A DNA stretch of 64,000 nucleotides. It comes from Epiperipatus broadwayi. Taxonomy: Eukaryota; Onychophora; Udeonychophora; Euonychophora; Peripatidae. Positions 24,028 to 38,255 of the stretch are shown one piece after another; position 1 is the stretch's first letter, and each line of letters begins with the position of its first letter. The DNA lies in the NCBI GenBank assembly GCA_028023455.1, contig JAQFVV010006739.1, positions 250,001-314,000 on the forward strand, written 5' to 3'. Below the pieces are notes generated by a model. That model did no database searches. It was not told the origin of the DNA and saw only the letters and a list, made by a program, of their open reading frames with translations. A program made the translations under genes and the position numbers.

Positions 24028-25215
24028 ATCTCCTTTAGTATGTTCAGTTTATATTAGTTTTATGGAAGAGGAAATTATTATTAAAAAGAATTGTTTATAT
24101 GTAAAATTATTTGTCAGATATGTTGATGATTGTTTATTTGTTGTTGAGAATGGTAAATTGAAGGAATTTGTAAATGAGTTTAATTGTTTTGATCCTTCTA
24201 TAAAATTTGTGTTAGAAGGAGGGGGGTTAGATTTTGGTAAGTTAAAATTTTTAGATCTTTTGGTGATTAGAAATATAGAAACTAATTGTTTATTGTGCAG
24301 TCATTTAGTTAAAAGTAAAGAATTAAGATCTATAATTAAACCTGATAGCTATCAGTCTGTATCTCATAAAGTAGCTGCTTTAAGGAATTATTGTCATAGG
24401 AATATTAAATTAAATAATTCTAGTGGGGTAGCTTTGTTTCAGAAATATCAATTTTATAAAGATTATTTAAGTGTTGGATACTCTGATAAATTTGTTAAAA
24501 GTATTTTATTTAATAGTAATATTTGTAAGGATGTAAAGGTTAAAGAAAAATATGATTTTATTTCTTTGCCATTTAAATTGTCTTCTTATAAAATTGTGTG
24601 TAGAAATAGTAAATTGTTTGGAAATAAGAAAATTGCTTGGAAAAGGGGTGTTACATTGAATAATTTATTGAATAATACAAAGGAAGTTTTTGATAGAAAG
24701 ACTATTCCTGGTATGGTATATTTTATTCCTTGTTTATTTTGTAAGAAGGTTTACATAGGTCAGAGTAGTTTGAGTTTAAATGAAAGAGTAAAGGTTCATA
24801 AAAGTAGAGTTAAAAATAGATATCTTAGTTCTGCTTTGTATGTCCATGAAAAAGATACAGGCCACACTATTGATTTTGATGAAGCTAAGGTTGTCTTCTT
24901 TGAGAGAAATGAAATCAAAAGAAGAATTAAAGAGTCTTTATTATTGAAAATTTATGATTCTGAAGCAATTAACTTATTTAAGAGTTCTTTTAATATTAAG
25001 GGTGGATGGGAAGTGAATGGATTTGTGGGTAGTTTTTAATAGTATATATAATGTGTGTTTTTTTATTATTTCTTTACACTTGAGAAGTCTGCTTGTAGCA
25101 GTGAAACCTTAGGTTGTGTTTTAATATTATTTTTATTCTGGTCTGGTTTAATTTTAGATTTGGGGTAGTTTTGATTTTATATTGACTAGTTTAGCTTTAT
25201 GCTTGTAATGTTTAT
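24028..25215 (+). mobile_element. Penelope-like element, 5'-truncated copy, right arm of palindrome
   Basis: It begins exactly at the palindrome centre (GGAGAT|ATCTCC) and holds the open RT/GIY-YIG frame. A 3' untranslated region of about 170 bases (through GAGAAGTCTGCTTGTAGCAG and GGTTTAATTTTAGATTTGG) follows and ends near a (TA)n tract at 25,213-25,231. The left arm repeats all of it in reverse except the last 45 bases. Both copies therefore end at TA microsatellites, suggesting (TA)n as target or tail; that is inference. Confidence 0.85.
24062..25039 (+). CDS. Penelope-like RT (C-terminal part) fused to GIY-YIG endonuclease
   Basis: An open frame of 325 codons encodes the C-terminal half of a Penelope-like protein. 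The frame is open upstream to the palindrome centre, where ISPLVCSVYISF corresponds to the RT motif following the conserved QG, so the first ATG is a truncation artefact and the N-terminal RT is missing. The YVDD catalytic box is at residues 20-23 and an RT-thumb-like region extends to about 170. The GIY-YIG nuclease is at about 215-300: VY (219-220), C224xxC227 typical of PLE endonucleases, YIG (231-233), Arg242, His268 and an acidic residue at 281. PLE proteins copy element RNA onto nicked target DNA. This copy cannot make a full RT, but the nuclease looks intact. Expression is unknown. Confidence 0.85.
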   Translation: MEEEIIIKKNCLYVKLFVRYVDDCLFVVENGKLKEFVNEFNCFDPSIKFVLEGGGLDFGKLKFLDLLVIRNIETNCLLCSHLVKSKELRSIIKPDSYQSVSHKVAALRNYCHRNIKLNNSSGVALFQKYQFYKDYLSVGYSDKFVKSILFNSNICKDVKVKEKYDFISLPFKLSSYKIVCRNSKLFGNKKIAWKRGVTLNNLLNNTKEVFDRKTIPGMVYFIPCLFCKKVYIGQSSLSLNERVKVHKSRVKNRYLSSALYVHEKDTGHTIDFDEAKVVFFERNEIKRRIKESLLLKIYDSEAINLFKSSFNIKGGWEVNGFVGSF

Positions 25216-25335
25216 ATATATATATATATATCAACTGTAAGTATCCAGTCAATTTCAAATACAATATAGTTTTACATTTTCATTTACTGCACCAGTACTA
25301 AAAATTTAAAAATAATAGAGAAATTTTTTTTATGG

Positions 25336-25590
25336 CAAATGCTTTTATTGGCTGTGCACTAAAAAGAAAATAATTATTTCTTCAACCATAATTAGAGTTT
25401 TTAAATTCAACTTGAAATAAAAGCATGGGGATTCAGAAATTAATTAAGTCAATCACTATTTTTTATAACAAAGAATTGACTTAATTAATTTCTGGACCTC
25501 CCCCATGCTTTTATTTCAAGTTGAATCTAAAAACTCCAATTGTGGTTGAAGAAACAATTTTCTTTTTAGTGCACAATCAACAAAAGCATT
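25336..25590. mobile_element. Foldback (MITE-like) element, 255 bp
   Basis: The left arm (AAATGCTTTTATTGGCTGTG ... AATTAATTAAGTCAAT) and right arm (ATTGACTTAATTAATTTC ... AACAAAAGCATTT) are reverse complements over about 115 bases, with a few mismatches, around a short AT loop near 25,460. No coding capacity. A non-autonomous foldback of unknown family. Confidence 0.8.
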
Positions 25591-25675
25591 TAACCCCCTT
25601 CAGTCATGCAGCATTTTCTGATGTTTTTCTTTGTCTCACAAATCAGCATAAAATATATGATTAAATGATTACTAA

Positions 25676-25850
25676 ACAGAGCAAAACTCTCCATACAGTA
25701 TTGCCACCTGTGCTAAACAGAGTAATCAATGGATTCCAGAAAGCTTGTGCATAAAATCTCTATCTAATGCCTACTCATCCAATATCCCCAGGTTTGCAGG
25801 TTCACTTCCTGGCTGATGCTTTGACACATAAAAAAATAATAATAATATAA
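25676..25850 (+). mobile_element. Chimeric repeat: 53.5-kb foldback arm joined to SV SINE tail
   Basis: 25,681-25,792 (ATTGCCAC..., GAGTAATCAATGGATTCCAG, GCTTGTGCATAAAAT, CTCATCCAATATCCCCAG) matches the left arm of the foldback at 53,531. At CCCCAG it switches to the SV-like tail GTTTGCAGGTTCACTTCC (box-B-like), GGCTGATGCTTTGACACAT and an A-rich end. It may be a full SINE whose 5' part gave rise to the 53.5-kb foldback, or a template-switch product. Confidence 0.6.
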
Positions 25851-27230
25851 GAGTGGAATGTTAAGTTTTTAAGGTTGACAGAAACAAAAAAAAAATTGTT
25901 CCAAATTCTCATAATGATTCATCTAAGTCATTTATAAATAAGATTGATACAATGACTTCCTTTTTTAAAATCACAAGAATCATATTTGTGAATTATTTAA
26001 TAAGATATCAACAAAAATGAATGAAGCAAAAATATAATAATGATAGTAATAAAAATGCTGGTAAGAATGAGTGAGATTTTAGATATATATATTTCATGAG
26101 AAGTAGTATTACTTGTATAAAATAGAATGGTGACACAATCTAACCAATGGAAGCATTGAGTTATCGATGCACTTTTTTTGACATACTTCAATATTTGTTT
26201 AGATATATTCTTAAAGTTCTATTTCACTGCCCTTTCTTAAAACTTATGAATAAAGACATTTGTAAAAGATAATTGTTAAATAATTTATCTAAAACAGATA
26301 ATTTCAAATATATGAGTGTAAGAAATTTGACATTTGTAGATTAAATTGTATAACTCATTACTTTTATATCAATATTGATGACAGAATAGAAGTAGGATTA
26401 TTAGAATAAAGAAAAACAATATATAAAAGAAATCATAGTAGGTTTATTCAAGTTGGATGATAAATTGGGTAGTTTTCACATTTCTGCAGTAAAATTGTTT
26501 TAATAAATGAAGAAACAAAATATTTTAGATTGTATATGACTGAATCCACATAGGATAACTTTAAGCTTTGTACTTATCCAGTGATGAACTCAAATTATGT
26601 TTGTTGGATAAGGAAAAGTTTTTCATATCTATATTAGTTATGAATAATCAATATTCAATAATATCTCACACTAGTTTGTAGTATAAGTTTGTTATCTCAT
26701 CAGAGGGCCCGATACTTTTTCTAATAAAAATCAGTCTTTTTTTGGTTCCTACATGTCATTAGCTTGTTTACCAAGAAAAATTTATAGTATTGTATGCTCT
26801 TGCTATCACATTTCAATTATTTAATTACAAATAACTTTAAACTTCAAAATGTCCTATTTTACATGTAAATAAAATGTGATTATGTAAAAGAATGCAAAGT
26901 TTTCAAGATAGAGTAATCAATAATGGAGACAAATTTAGCAGAGAGAATCCTTATTGCTGATTTTTCATGTGATAACATTTAAAAGAGTCACTTTGGTACA
27001 GCAATTTCTTTTATATAGAATTTTAGACTTGCATAATCTTATATAAAGATTTCTAAAGTAAAATAATTATAAAAAGAGTACTTTAAAATAACTTATTTCA
27101 CAAAATCTGGCTCAGTTGCCTTGATTATAAATTTACTTATTTAATTACATGAAATAATTGCAATATTAGTAATATAATGACAAAGTACAGTAGTATAATT
27201 ATAAAGATGAGTATTTACATTTTTTGTAGA
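25851..27230. other. AT-rich DNA, nothing recognised
   Basis: No coding similarity or known repeats seen on either strand. Confidence 0.5.
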
Positions 27231-27234
27231 TATA

Positions 27235-29750
27235 TGTGTTTGGAATGCAGAGCTTTGCTTGATGTGGATTTCTCAATATCTGAATGCTGAATATATGATG
27301 ACATTCATAAGTAACATATTGTCAAAGTCTATGATTAACATAACTGCTTTCAGTGAAATTCATTTTTCTGAGGATGAAAGTTTATTTGAATAAATAGATG
27401 GCTGTGATTTATTGTGGTGGGCAGTTTAACAAGCAAAATCAGCCTGAATAGTATTGGAATCATGGTGACACCTAGATTAGTATTTTCTAATTTTTAGGAG
27501 TATCAATGAAAAACTAATAAAGCCCTCTATGTTCATGCTTAAATAATACATTCAGAAATTTAAGTAGAATATTGTTTTTGCATTAGCTTCAATAAAAGTC
27601 CAATTTTTTCTTCTTGGAGACTTTAATAATAGGATTGTTAAATTAGAGTTCAAAATTAAAGAAAACACAGGTATTGGTTTTAGAATTCAAATAGTTTTTT
27701 ATATTCAATTTTTTTTTTGCTTAAAGTATGTATTGACAATCAGGAATATTTTGATTATATAGAAAAAAAACTGAAAGCATCTACACTTAAAACAATGGAA
27801 TCTTATGGATTATAATTAGAAGTTAAAATGTGAAAGAAATAAGATTGCAGATTAATATGTTTCAAAGTTAAAATGATAGAAGCATTAAAAAGCAGGTTAT
27901 TTTCCAAACATATTAGTAGAAAATTTTACATTCATTCTTTAAAATCAACTGTTTACTCATACTAATTTCAAAAACTATTTAACAGTAAAACTGCCAATTT
28001 TATTTTAAACTAGTCATCTTATTAAGATATAGAATTGTGTGAAAAAAATTGATGGATGTGAATAAGATAAAATTTCTTTAAAAATTTGAAGTAAGTATAT
28101 TTTTTAATTCCTTACAGAAATTCTACTTGGATCTCTAACACTGATTATATCCATTAGTGGCTGGACTTAAAGGAAGCTTATATCATTCTCTGCCATAAAC
28201 CCATTAAATCAGAGAATAATAATGATGATTATTATGTCAACAATCATATAAAATTTCAGATAAATTTTTAATGATATATTTATCTTATGAACTCATTTAA
28301 ATTTGGACAGATATTCAACAAATTGAGGTAAAAAAAATTTTTTTTGTAATTTTAAAAATGAAAATAGTGCTCTGATAAGATAAATGAAAGTGTTTATAAA
28401 TTTGGTGGTGATGTTAACTTTAATACTAATTATTTTTTTTTAGGAAATTTATGAATTTGTACAACTGATCATAATGATTCTTCTAGTGTTCCCGTGTAGA
28501 ATAAAAACTGCGAAATTATCATGGAATGTCACTGCTTCCCGCTTTTGCAAAAATATTTTTAGTTTTAATTGTGTAAAACAAGGCAGGCAGTGATAATACT
28601 CAACTCAGTATTACAAAGTAGTAATATATTGATGAAACTTTAAAGACATATATATCTGTTATGGACACATTATTGTCTGGACCAAAAACAATGACACTGG
28701 CAACAGAAATTGATTATTAGAGATCAATGAGAAATTCAAACTAGAAGTGCAATCCAAGAGATCAGAAAAATAGTTGAAGTGCTTATGTTGAAAAATGAAT
28801 AAAAATGTAAAAAATGGTGATTGCATAGTAACAACTTTCTGCACACAATAGTGCCACAAAATGGTGGCTATGTGATGTTATAGATAGTGATTGGTTGAGA
28901 AATGGAGACAAAATGGTGGGGGAAAAAACTAATGAAAGTATGGTAAGTAATGATTTGTGAGAAGCAAAGGTTATGGTTATAAAAATATGAACAAAGAAAA
29001 TATGAGAGACTTTTGGTTGAAGGTAGTCATAAAAAAGATTGCCAATAACTTAGTGTGGTTATAAACAAAAGCATTATAAATATGGTTTTTGTTGCCAGGT
29101 AAAATATTAACAAAATATCATTAGTAAAGATGGGATTTATATGTTGCTTTTATATATTTGGTCAAGATGTATGATTCAGTTAATCAAAAATGGTTTGTTA
29201 AATTAAAAAAAAACAGCTGGTTATTTCAAAAAGTTTATTTAGACTAGATGCAGAGTCTACATAGTAGTATGAGAGAAAGTCTGTTATTTGTGATGGAAAA
29301 TCAAAAATAAATTGAAACAAAAATTGTTGTTCAACAAAGGAGGATAATAACTTTCTTATCTGTTTTTAATGACAATAGTCTATAGAACAGTTCATAAGTG
29401 GCTCCATATAGATTTGATATGAATTTGACATTAATGTAAACTAACCAAAAACATTATCTCAACTTATATGTTGATGTGTGTGTATTTCTTTTCCTATTTA
29501 GAAAATGGTCTGCATAATGTTCTTAACATTTTGAATGCAACATCTAATGAATGATGAAAAAATCTTGGGTCTTTATCAGATAATGATGGGGAAAAAAAGT
29601 CTTCAGCAATTTTTGTCTTAAATTGACATCATACTAAAAATACAGATAAATTTAAACATCTTTATTAAGAAAAAATATGGATTTAGATGATGATGTACAA
29701 CACTATTTCAGAGTGCCACTGACACATTTAACGTATACAATATTTCATAA
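27235..29750 (+). pseudogene. APE-type non-LTR retrotransposon (LINE) ORF2, decayed
   Basis: Fragments in several frames follow LINE ORF2 order. Endonuclease: FSEIHFSEDESLFE (about 27,352-27,395), IGIMVTPRLVF (27,454-27,486) and FFLLGDFNNRI-like (27,608-27,640), the APE motif GDFN. Reverse transcriptase: VAFIYLVKMYDSVNQKWF (about 29,130-29,195, equivalent to FVDLEKAFDxVxR), SSMRESLLFVM (29,260-29,298), and YRFDMNLTLM (29,408-29,438). This protein would nick DNA and reverse-transcribe its RNA in place. It is thoroughly disrupted by stops. The clade is not resolved by eye. The region between endonuclease and RT (27.7-28.8 kb) holds only AT-rich remains. Confidence 0.65.
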
Positions 29751-29799
29751 TTATGATCTAATTACTTCATATAAATTAGTTAAATATTCTTCATGATTT

Positions 29800-29908
29800 G
29801 CGGTACTAGGAGTGGCAGAATCTGGAGCCCAAGATCCATGGATTATGGTCCAGACCTATCATTTCCAGTAGTCAAACTTATGAATTCTTGAATAATAAAC
29901 CATTTTTC
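29800..29908 (+). mobile_element. SINE family S1 copy, interrupted by an SV insertion
   Basis: GGTACTAGGAGTGGCAGAATC (box-A region), GATCCATGGATTATGGTCC, AGACCTATCATTTCCAG and ATGAATTCTTGAATAATAAACCATT match S1, especially the copy at 47,703 (CTATCATTTCCAG is identical). Its tail is split by the SV insertion that follows and resumes at about 30,006. Confidence 0.7.
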
Positions 29909-30004
29909 TCATGTGTCATAACATCAGGCGGGAAGCGAACCTGCTAACCCAGGACAACTGCTTGTAAAGCAGCTGTCATTGATCTTTCAACCACCAATGC
30001 TTGA
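29909..30004 (-). mobile_element. SINE family SV copy inserted in S1
   Basis: The reverse complement of this stretch matches the SV copy at 8,906: AGCATTGGTGGTTGAAAGATC, GCTGCTTTACAAGCAG (TAC anticodon loop), GGTTCGCTTCCC (improved box B), and ATGACACATGAG with an A-run. TAATAAACCATTT flanks it on both sides (about 29,893-29,905 and 30,005-30,018), a 13-bp target duplication lying in the S1 tail. Confidence 0.8.
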
Positions 30005-30018
30005 CTAATAAACCATTT

Positions 30019-32400
30019 ATTATTATTAATCAGTTGAATATAGAGCTTTTTATTATGCCAAATTTTATAATAGAGAAGTGAGACATGGACCTTCTATTAT
30101 CATAACATATATAAATATTTTTTTTAAATTGCTGTGTTCTGAATATATGATGGCAATACCATAAGATCAACTGTTAGGTATTTCATTTTGCTGATGGCAT
30201 TAATTGTGAATCAATAATTTTAAAAATTCATTACCAAAAGATTAGTTACTATGAATTAAATGAAAACTAATAGTTTATATAAAAACAATATATTTAATGA
30301 TGATCTTAAGTGTGAGGTTCATGAAAAAGTTAGAACTCATAAAGGTTATTTCAAAGACATTCAACAGGAATGCAGTCAATATGTTAAATACAGATTACAG
30401 TGGAGATCTATTACAATTAAGCAAGATATTGAAGTTTTTTTTTAAAAAAACTTGGCTGCAGATGAGTTTAAAATATTGTATTGCAAGATGTAAAAAAAAT
30501 CAGACATATATCACTAATATAGTATGTGTAGGCATGTTTGTGTTCATGGTTTGGCTTCGCAAAATCATTACAAAATTTATTTTTAACTTTTATTCTTTGT
30601 CTCACTTCTTTTTACTTTTTTATGGAATTACAATGATTATCCTCATTATTGAAGGCTGCTAATGATGATGAATACTGCCGTTTTATGTCAGAAAATAAAA
30701 TCTTAACATGAAAATGATAAGAGCAAATGCCGCCAAATGTATATTTAAAGTGTAATCAACAAGTTAAGATAATATTGAGCTATGAAAACAATGAGTTGAC
30801 ATAATGAGATAAAAATCTCCAACTGAAGGGCATATGAAAGCTATCTTTTACAGATGAATATGTAAGATAGTAGAAGTTGCTTGGAAAATTGTAAGGTGAG
30901 TTAAAAGTGTGATCAAAGAAGAAAATACAAGAATATGATAATATTAACAAAAAACAATAAAATAGATAAGACAGGAAAGAACAAAAGCAAAAAAGTTTTA
31001 TTAGCATTTAAAAGCATTTTTAAAACCGATAGTACTAGGAAGCATAAAAAATTCTCTATTAAGTAGTGAGAATCTTTCCCACTTTCTAGAAAGATAAATA
31101 ATAATGAGATTATAAGGCAATTACATCTAACTAAACAAGATTGCTATTAATTAGCAGATTAGATTATTAAAATGTTTTAAAAATAATTTATCATTAATGA
31201 AAATGAGAAGCTTTGAGTCGGAAGATAATTGACTTTGTAAAAGAAAATATATTATTTACAAAAATAACAAAAGGAGGTGTTGGAATAAATTTTAATTGTT
31301 ATCATTATGTCAGATAAATGACTTCGAACGAAAACATTTAATTGTACTACTTTTTTTCACATTAATAATAGACATTTTTATAGCAGACCTTATATTATTA
31401 TATTTTTGTAGTTAATCTTTATTTTTTTTTGCAATCGAATGATCCTGACAATCCATTAATAAAAGTCTTTTAATTATTTTGTGTTTGATTAGAAAGCATT
31501 ACATTATCGATATCTTGTATATATATATTTAAAAAAGAATAATGTCTCTGTCTTCAAAATAAGGATTATTTTGAGATTGAATTGAAAAATGTAAACATTC
31601 GCTTGTATATTTAAGGGTGCCCAACAAAGAGATCATGATCAATCCATGTTAATCATGATATGCTTTTTAAGAGCTCTTGTTTTTTTATTAACCACATTAT
31701 GATACAAACATTGCATATAAAGAAATGCTAACTTGTTGTTAAGTACTGTATTTAGCGAATCAATATCTTCAGATTCAAATTATTAAATTAAAAAATACTG
31801 AGTCAATAAATATTTTGGTTAATGATTATAATAATCCATTTCTTCTTGTAATTATGATTAAAAAGTCTTATTAATACTTATATTTTTAATTTTGTTTCTA
31901 TTTCATTATAAATGTTCAAATTTTTATATGTTTATAAACATTGAAATCAGATTCTAGCATTACTTTTTTCTAATATCAGTACATCCTAATATCATACTAT
32001 GAAAAAAATGTAGTTCACATTTAAAAACATTGAATAACCCTGACATAGCAAACTTGAAAGTAGGTAAATTATAGCTAACAGGCAACATCAGGTATATCAG
32101 TTATAGATAGTGATGGATTGAACACATATCTGATAAAAATTAAGTTGGTAGAATGACAATATATCAGCATTAAATCGTTAGCTAATGAAATATTAAAATG
32201 CATAAAATGTGTGATACTTAGACAATATTAGAACTAAGTTTTAGACTAGTAGCTTTTTTTGTCCTAAGTGGTTATGTTCAGGAGATTTTAAATTTTTATG
32301 TATTTTTCCCAGATTTATTAGCATAATGTAATTAGCATTTTCACTTTTCTGTAATATTTTTATAAAATAATATAAAATATATGTGGTCTTACTTTTAAGC
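30019..32400. other. AT-rich DNA; possible unidentified LINE remains
   Basis: Two overlapping short frames at about 30,260-30,660 have no recognised similarity. Around 31,030-31,300 the plus strand weakly suggests an RT-like segment, but too little is conserved to call. A CpG-bearing stretch lies at 31,320-31,760. Confidence 0.4.
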
Positions 32401-33480
32401 AAATGTCTTCTTTAAGATTTTCTTTTTGCATTTAATATCAGAAATATAGTGTTTAATATTTTTGTGATAGTATTTTTGTCTATTCATTTTAACCTAGTCT
32501 CTATGTTCTACTTTGATTATAATCTATCCCCAACATATTTAAACCAAGTCATTCAAAGATAGAATTATAATTGATTTGAACTTGTAAATCTTTAAAAAGA
32601 TTGCTTTTGTTTTTTCAAGCATGTTTGTATTTCAAATGCCTTTGCAAGTGTTGTTATAGTATTGGTTCTTATATTTCATCTTTGAGATCCCCATTAGACG
32701 ATATTCAGGTCTCTTAAATTGTTTTTATTAATTTTGGGTTCTCCCCCTTTCTCTCCCTCTCTTTCAATTACACTGTATCTTATGATAACTTTTTGATTTT
32801 TTTTTTTTTGTTTGTTCAATTTAGGAACCTTTTCTAGAAAATTTTTTTATGATTTCTTTCACTACCATCTACAGTTCATCTGATAATGTTATTCTCAGAA
32901 ACTATAATATTATCTCTAATTTATAATTAGAATATTGAACAAATGTAAGTTCTCTTTCAGTTTTACAGTTTTCAGAAATACTGAGTGAGATAATTTACAA
33001 TTTGCTTCAATTAAAATTTTCAAATAATAGAAATGCAACATATAATGTATTTAATTCATGTATGTTGCTAATGCATACAGCCAGCACTTTGGTTATTTAC
33101 AAAATATATTGGGGGGGGGGGGTGTCTTATTAGTAACATTTCTGATTCCCTTCCATTTCCATGTGCATATTGTTCAATAACATTTCCTTCTTTTATTCCC
33201 AACTTTCGCATTCCACTAAGCAATCATCTGAAGCATATCTTGCAAGTTCATCCATAAGCCTGCTCCCATTCCTAAAACATTTTTGGCTTACTTGACCAGT
33301 TGGGATATAGATTTGTATTATATTAGTATTGAATTGATATCTGTAAAATTATATTGATATCAATTAATCATTCATAGATTTAGTAACAGTCCTCACAGTA
33401 TCTTTAGTTACAACAAATATCACTATTTCTTTTTTCAGAAACTGATAGTGTTTTCTTGTTGAAAAAACATTTCATTGAAT
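32401..33480. other. Possible transposon remains downstream of the hAT relic
   Basis: Minus-strand RHLKYKH near 32,640 is reminiscent of the His pair of a BED-type finger, and DELARYASDD near 33,230 is of unknown origin. A 12-G run lies at 33,111-33,122. Neither piece is enough to name a family. Confidence 0.3.
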
Positions 33481-33489
33481 GGATTTAAA

Positions 33490-35316
33490 ATCTAATTTTC
33501 TTTACTATTTCACTTCAGAAAATACACTATGAGCAACACCTTAAGTCCTTTTAGTGCATTATTATACTACTTTGTACTAAGTTTGACAATTTCAACTCAT
33601 TCTCAGATAAGAAACTGTGAAGTATCTCAAAATTTTCACCTTGGTCTTTTTTGGGACATAGTAACCACAATATTCTTAGACATCTTAAAGATGTTTATGG
33701 AACTGTTTTGTAACTCTATGTTTAGTTTATTTATTTCTGAAAGAATATCAGATAAGTATGGAAGCTGTTGAAACAATTCACTGTCATAAAAATTTGAATT
33801 CAACTCAAAATCATGGTCTCTAAAAAACATTTGAACTCCATGTCTCAATTCAAACAGGCTTGTGAGTACTTATCCTCATGAGAACCACCATAGTTCTGTG
33901 TGTAAAAGTAATTTAATATGGTCACTATCCATTTCTTTACACAAAGATTTGAATAATCTGGAGTTTGTTGAATTGGCCTTAATACAATTAATAACATTGA
34001 CAGATTGATTGAGTACTTCCTTCAATGAATCTGGGAAGTATTTCAAAGCTAGGCTTTGTGAACATATCAACAACTTCAAGCTATGTGTGGAGTGACTTCT
34101 TTGATGTGACTGCATAAATCTGTATAACAATCAGACATAGATTTCCCACCATCTGTGCAAATTTCGTAGCAATTGGCCTAATCGATTCATTGAAATAACA
34201 CTGAATGGATTAAATATGTGCCCAACTTTATATCTTTCAGTGAGAGGATAGCAAAGCTAAAGATTTTCTTTAAACATGTTATCATTTAAATATAATTACA
34301 AGCAAAATTGACAAATTAGAAACATCAGTGCTTTCATCCATCTGTATTGAATAGAAGGGACTTTTTTTATTCTTTTAAATTTTCCAAGAAACTGCATTGT
34401 TTGGGAATGAAATATTGTTAATTTTTTGGACATAGTTTTCACTAAACGTACATTGAACAGCATATTTGATACAATTAGATATCAAATTTTCAGTGATTGT
34501 ATGATTTTTACATATTTAGCAATACAATAACTTATTCTGTACAATGCTTCAACCACATTCCCATTGACTTTGTTTACACATTGCACATAAAAAAATTAGA
34601 TTAGAGCTATTTGACAGTCACTGGAAAAACTAACAACTTTTTGTTAATAGATTGGATGTTTTGTCTCTCCACAAACAATGCACAGTGATTTGGGACAGTC
34701 TTCATTTTCTGTGAATAAAAATCTGTATCTCAAATATTCAACAATATTTTCTTTTTTAGTGGAACACTAATATTTTGAGTTTTTTTAATAGTGTTAATTT
34801 TATCTCTTGCAAGAACATGCCTATCAGTCACTGCACCACATTCTCTTGCACTTATAAATCAGCAGACTGCTTCAAAGTACTTGCAGTTGCCAATTCAACA
34901 GAATAAATTTCAATACTAACTGTAGGTCTCTTAAGATTTCCACTTTCCAACTACTTATTTATTTTTAGGCTAGAACAATATCAATAGAAAGTCACTCAAA
35001 GTAATGAATAATAGCTAAACATTTCAAATTAAGCTCAATTGAACACTAAAATGATGGAATGCTTTCAATCACAGAGATAATTCTGGTGATGAGGGGAGTT
35101 ACACATGCACAATTGTGATATGGCTAGTGGTGGGTGCATCTAGTCATAACTTTCATATAAGTTTCTATGCAAACCAAAACTCTACAATTTTATTTTTGTT
35201 TTTATCTTTACTCCTTTTTTGGTGTTTTTCATCATTACCCATATTACTTTCATGTACACCAACTAATCTGTCACATAGCCCTCAGGACTATGCATACCAC
35301 AGAGTGGGAATCACTG
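33490..35316 (-). pseudogene. hAT transposon, ZBED5/SCAND3-like transposase, decayed
   Basis: On the minus strand, from 35,316 downward: a terminal repeat CAGTGATTCCCACTCTGTGG (35,316-35,297), of the CAGTGGTTCCCA type common in hAT elements. A BED-like finger region follows, reading ENEDCPKS and CIVCGE (34,713-34,660). Then come MDESTDVSN (about 34,345-34,315, the catalytic Asp block), DGGKSMSDCYTDLCSH (about 34,155-34,110), RLFKSLCKEMDSDHIKLLLH (33,956-33,900) and FQQLPYLSDILSEINKLN (33,775-33,720). This is the order seen in ZBED5/SCAND3-type proteins, which are hAT transposases or their domesticated relatives. Stops and frameshifts show it is dead here. The 3' terminal repeat was not found, so the lower end is approximate. 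Confidence 0.8.
35297..35316 (-). repeat. hAT 5' terminal inverted repeat
   Basis: Read on the minus strand, CAGTGATTCCCACTCTGTGG, followed inward by TATGCATAGTCCTGAGGG. It sits about 580 bases upstream of the BED-like finger of the same relic, as expected for the 5' end. The partner at the 3' end and the 8-bp target duplication were not seen. Confidence 0.6.

Positions 35317-38255
<2,939 letters not shown>

Noticed and set aside
22882-25178. A purely artefactual inverted read chimera
   Set aside because: Not fully excluded, but the mirror symmetry stops at the element's 3' end, the flanks are unrelated, and the arms carry substitutions as well as indels.
28659-28859. 66-residue minus-strand frame
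   Set aside because: Lies antisense within the plus-strand LINE relic and shows no motif.
32600-32680. BED-finger-like RHLKYKH on the minus strand
   Set aside because: Too short, and on the wrong side of the hAT relic to be its N-terminus. Kept only as a remark.
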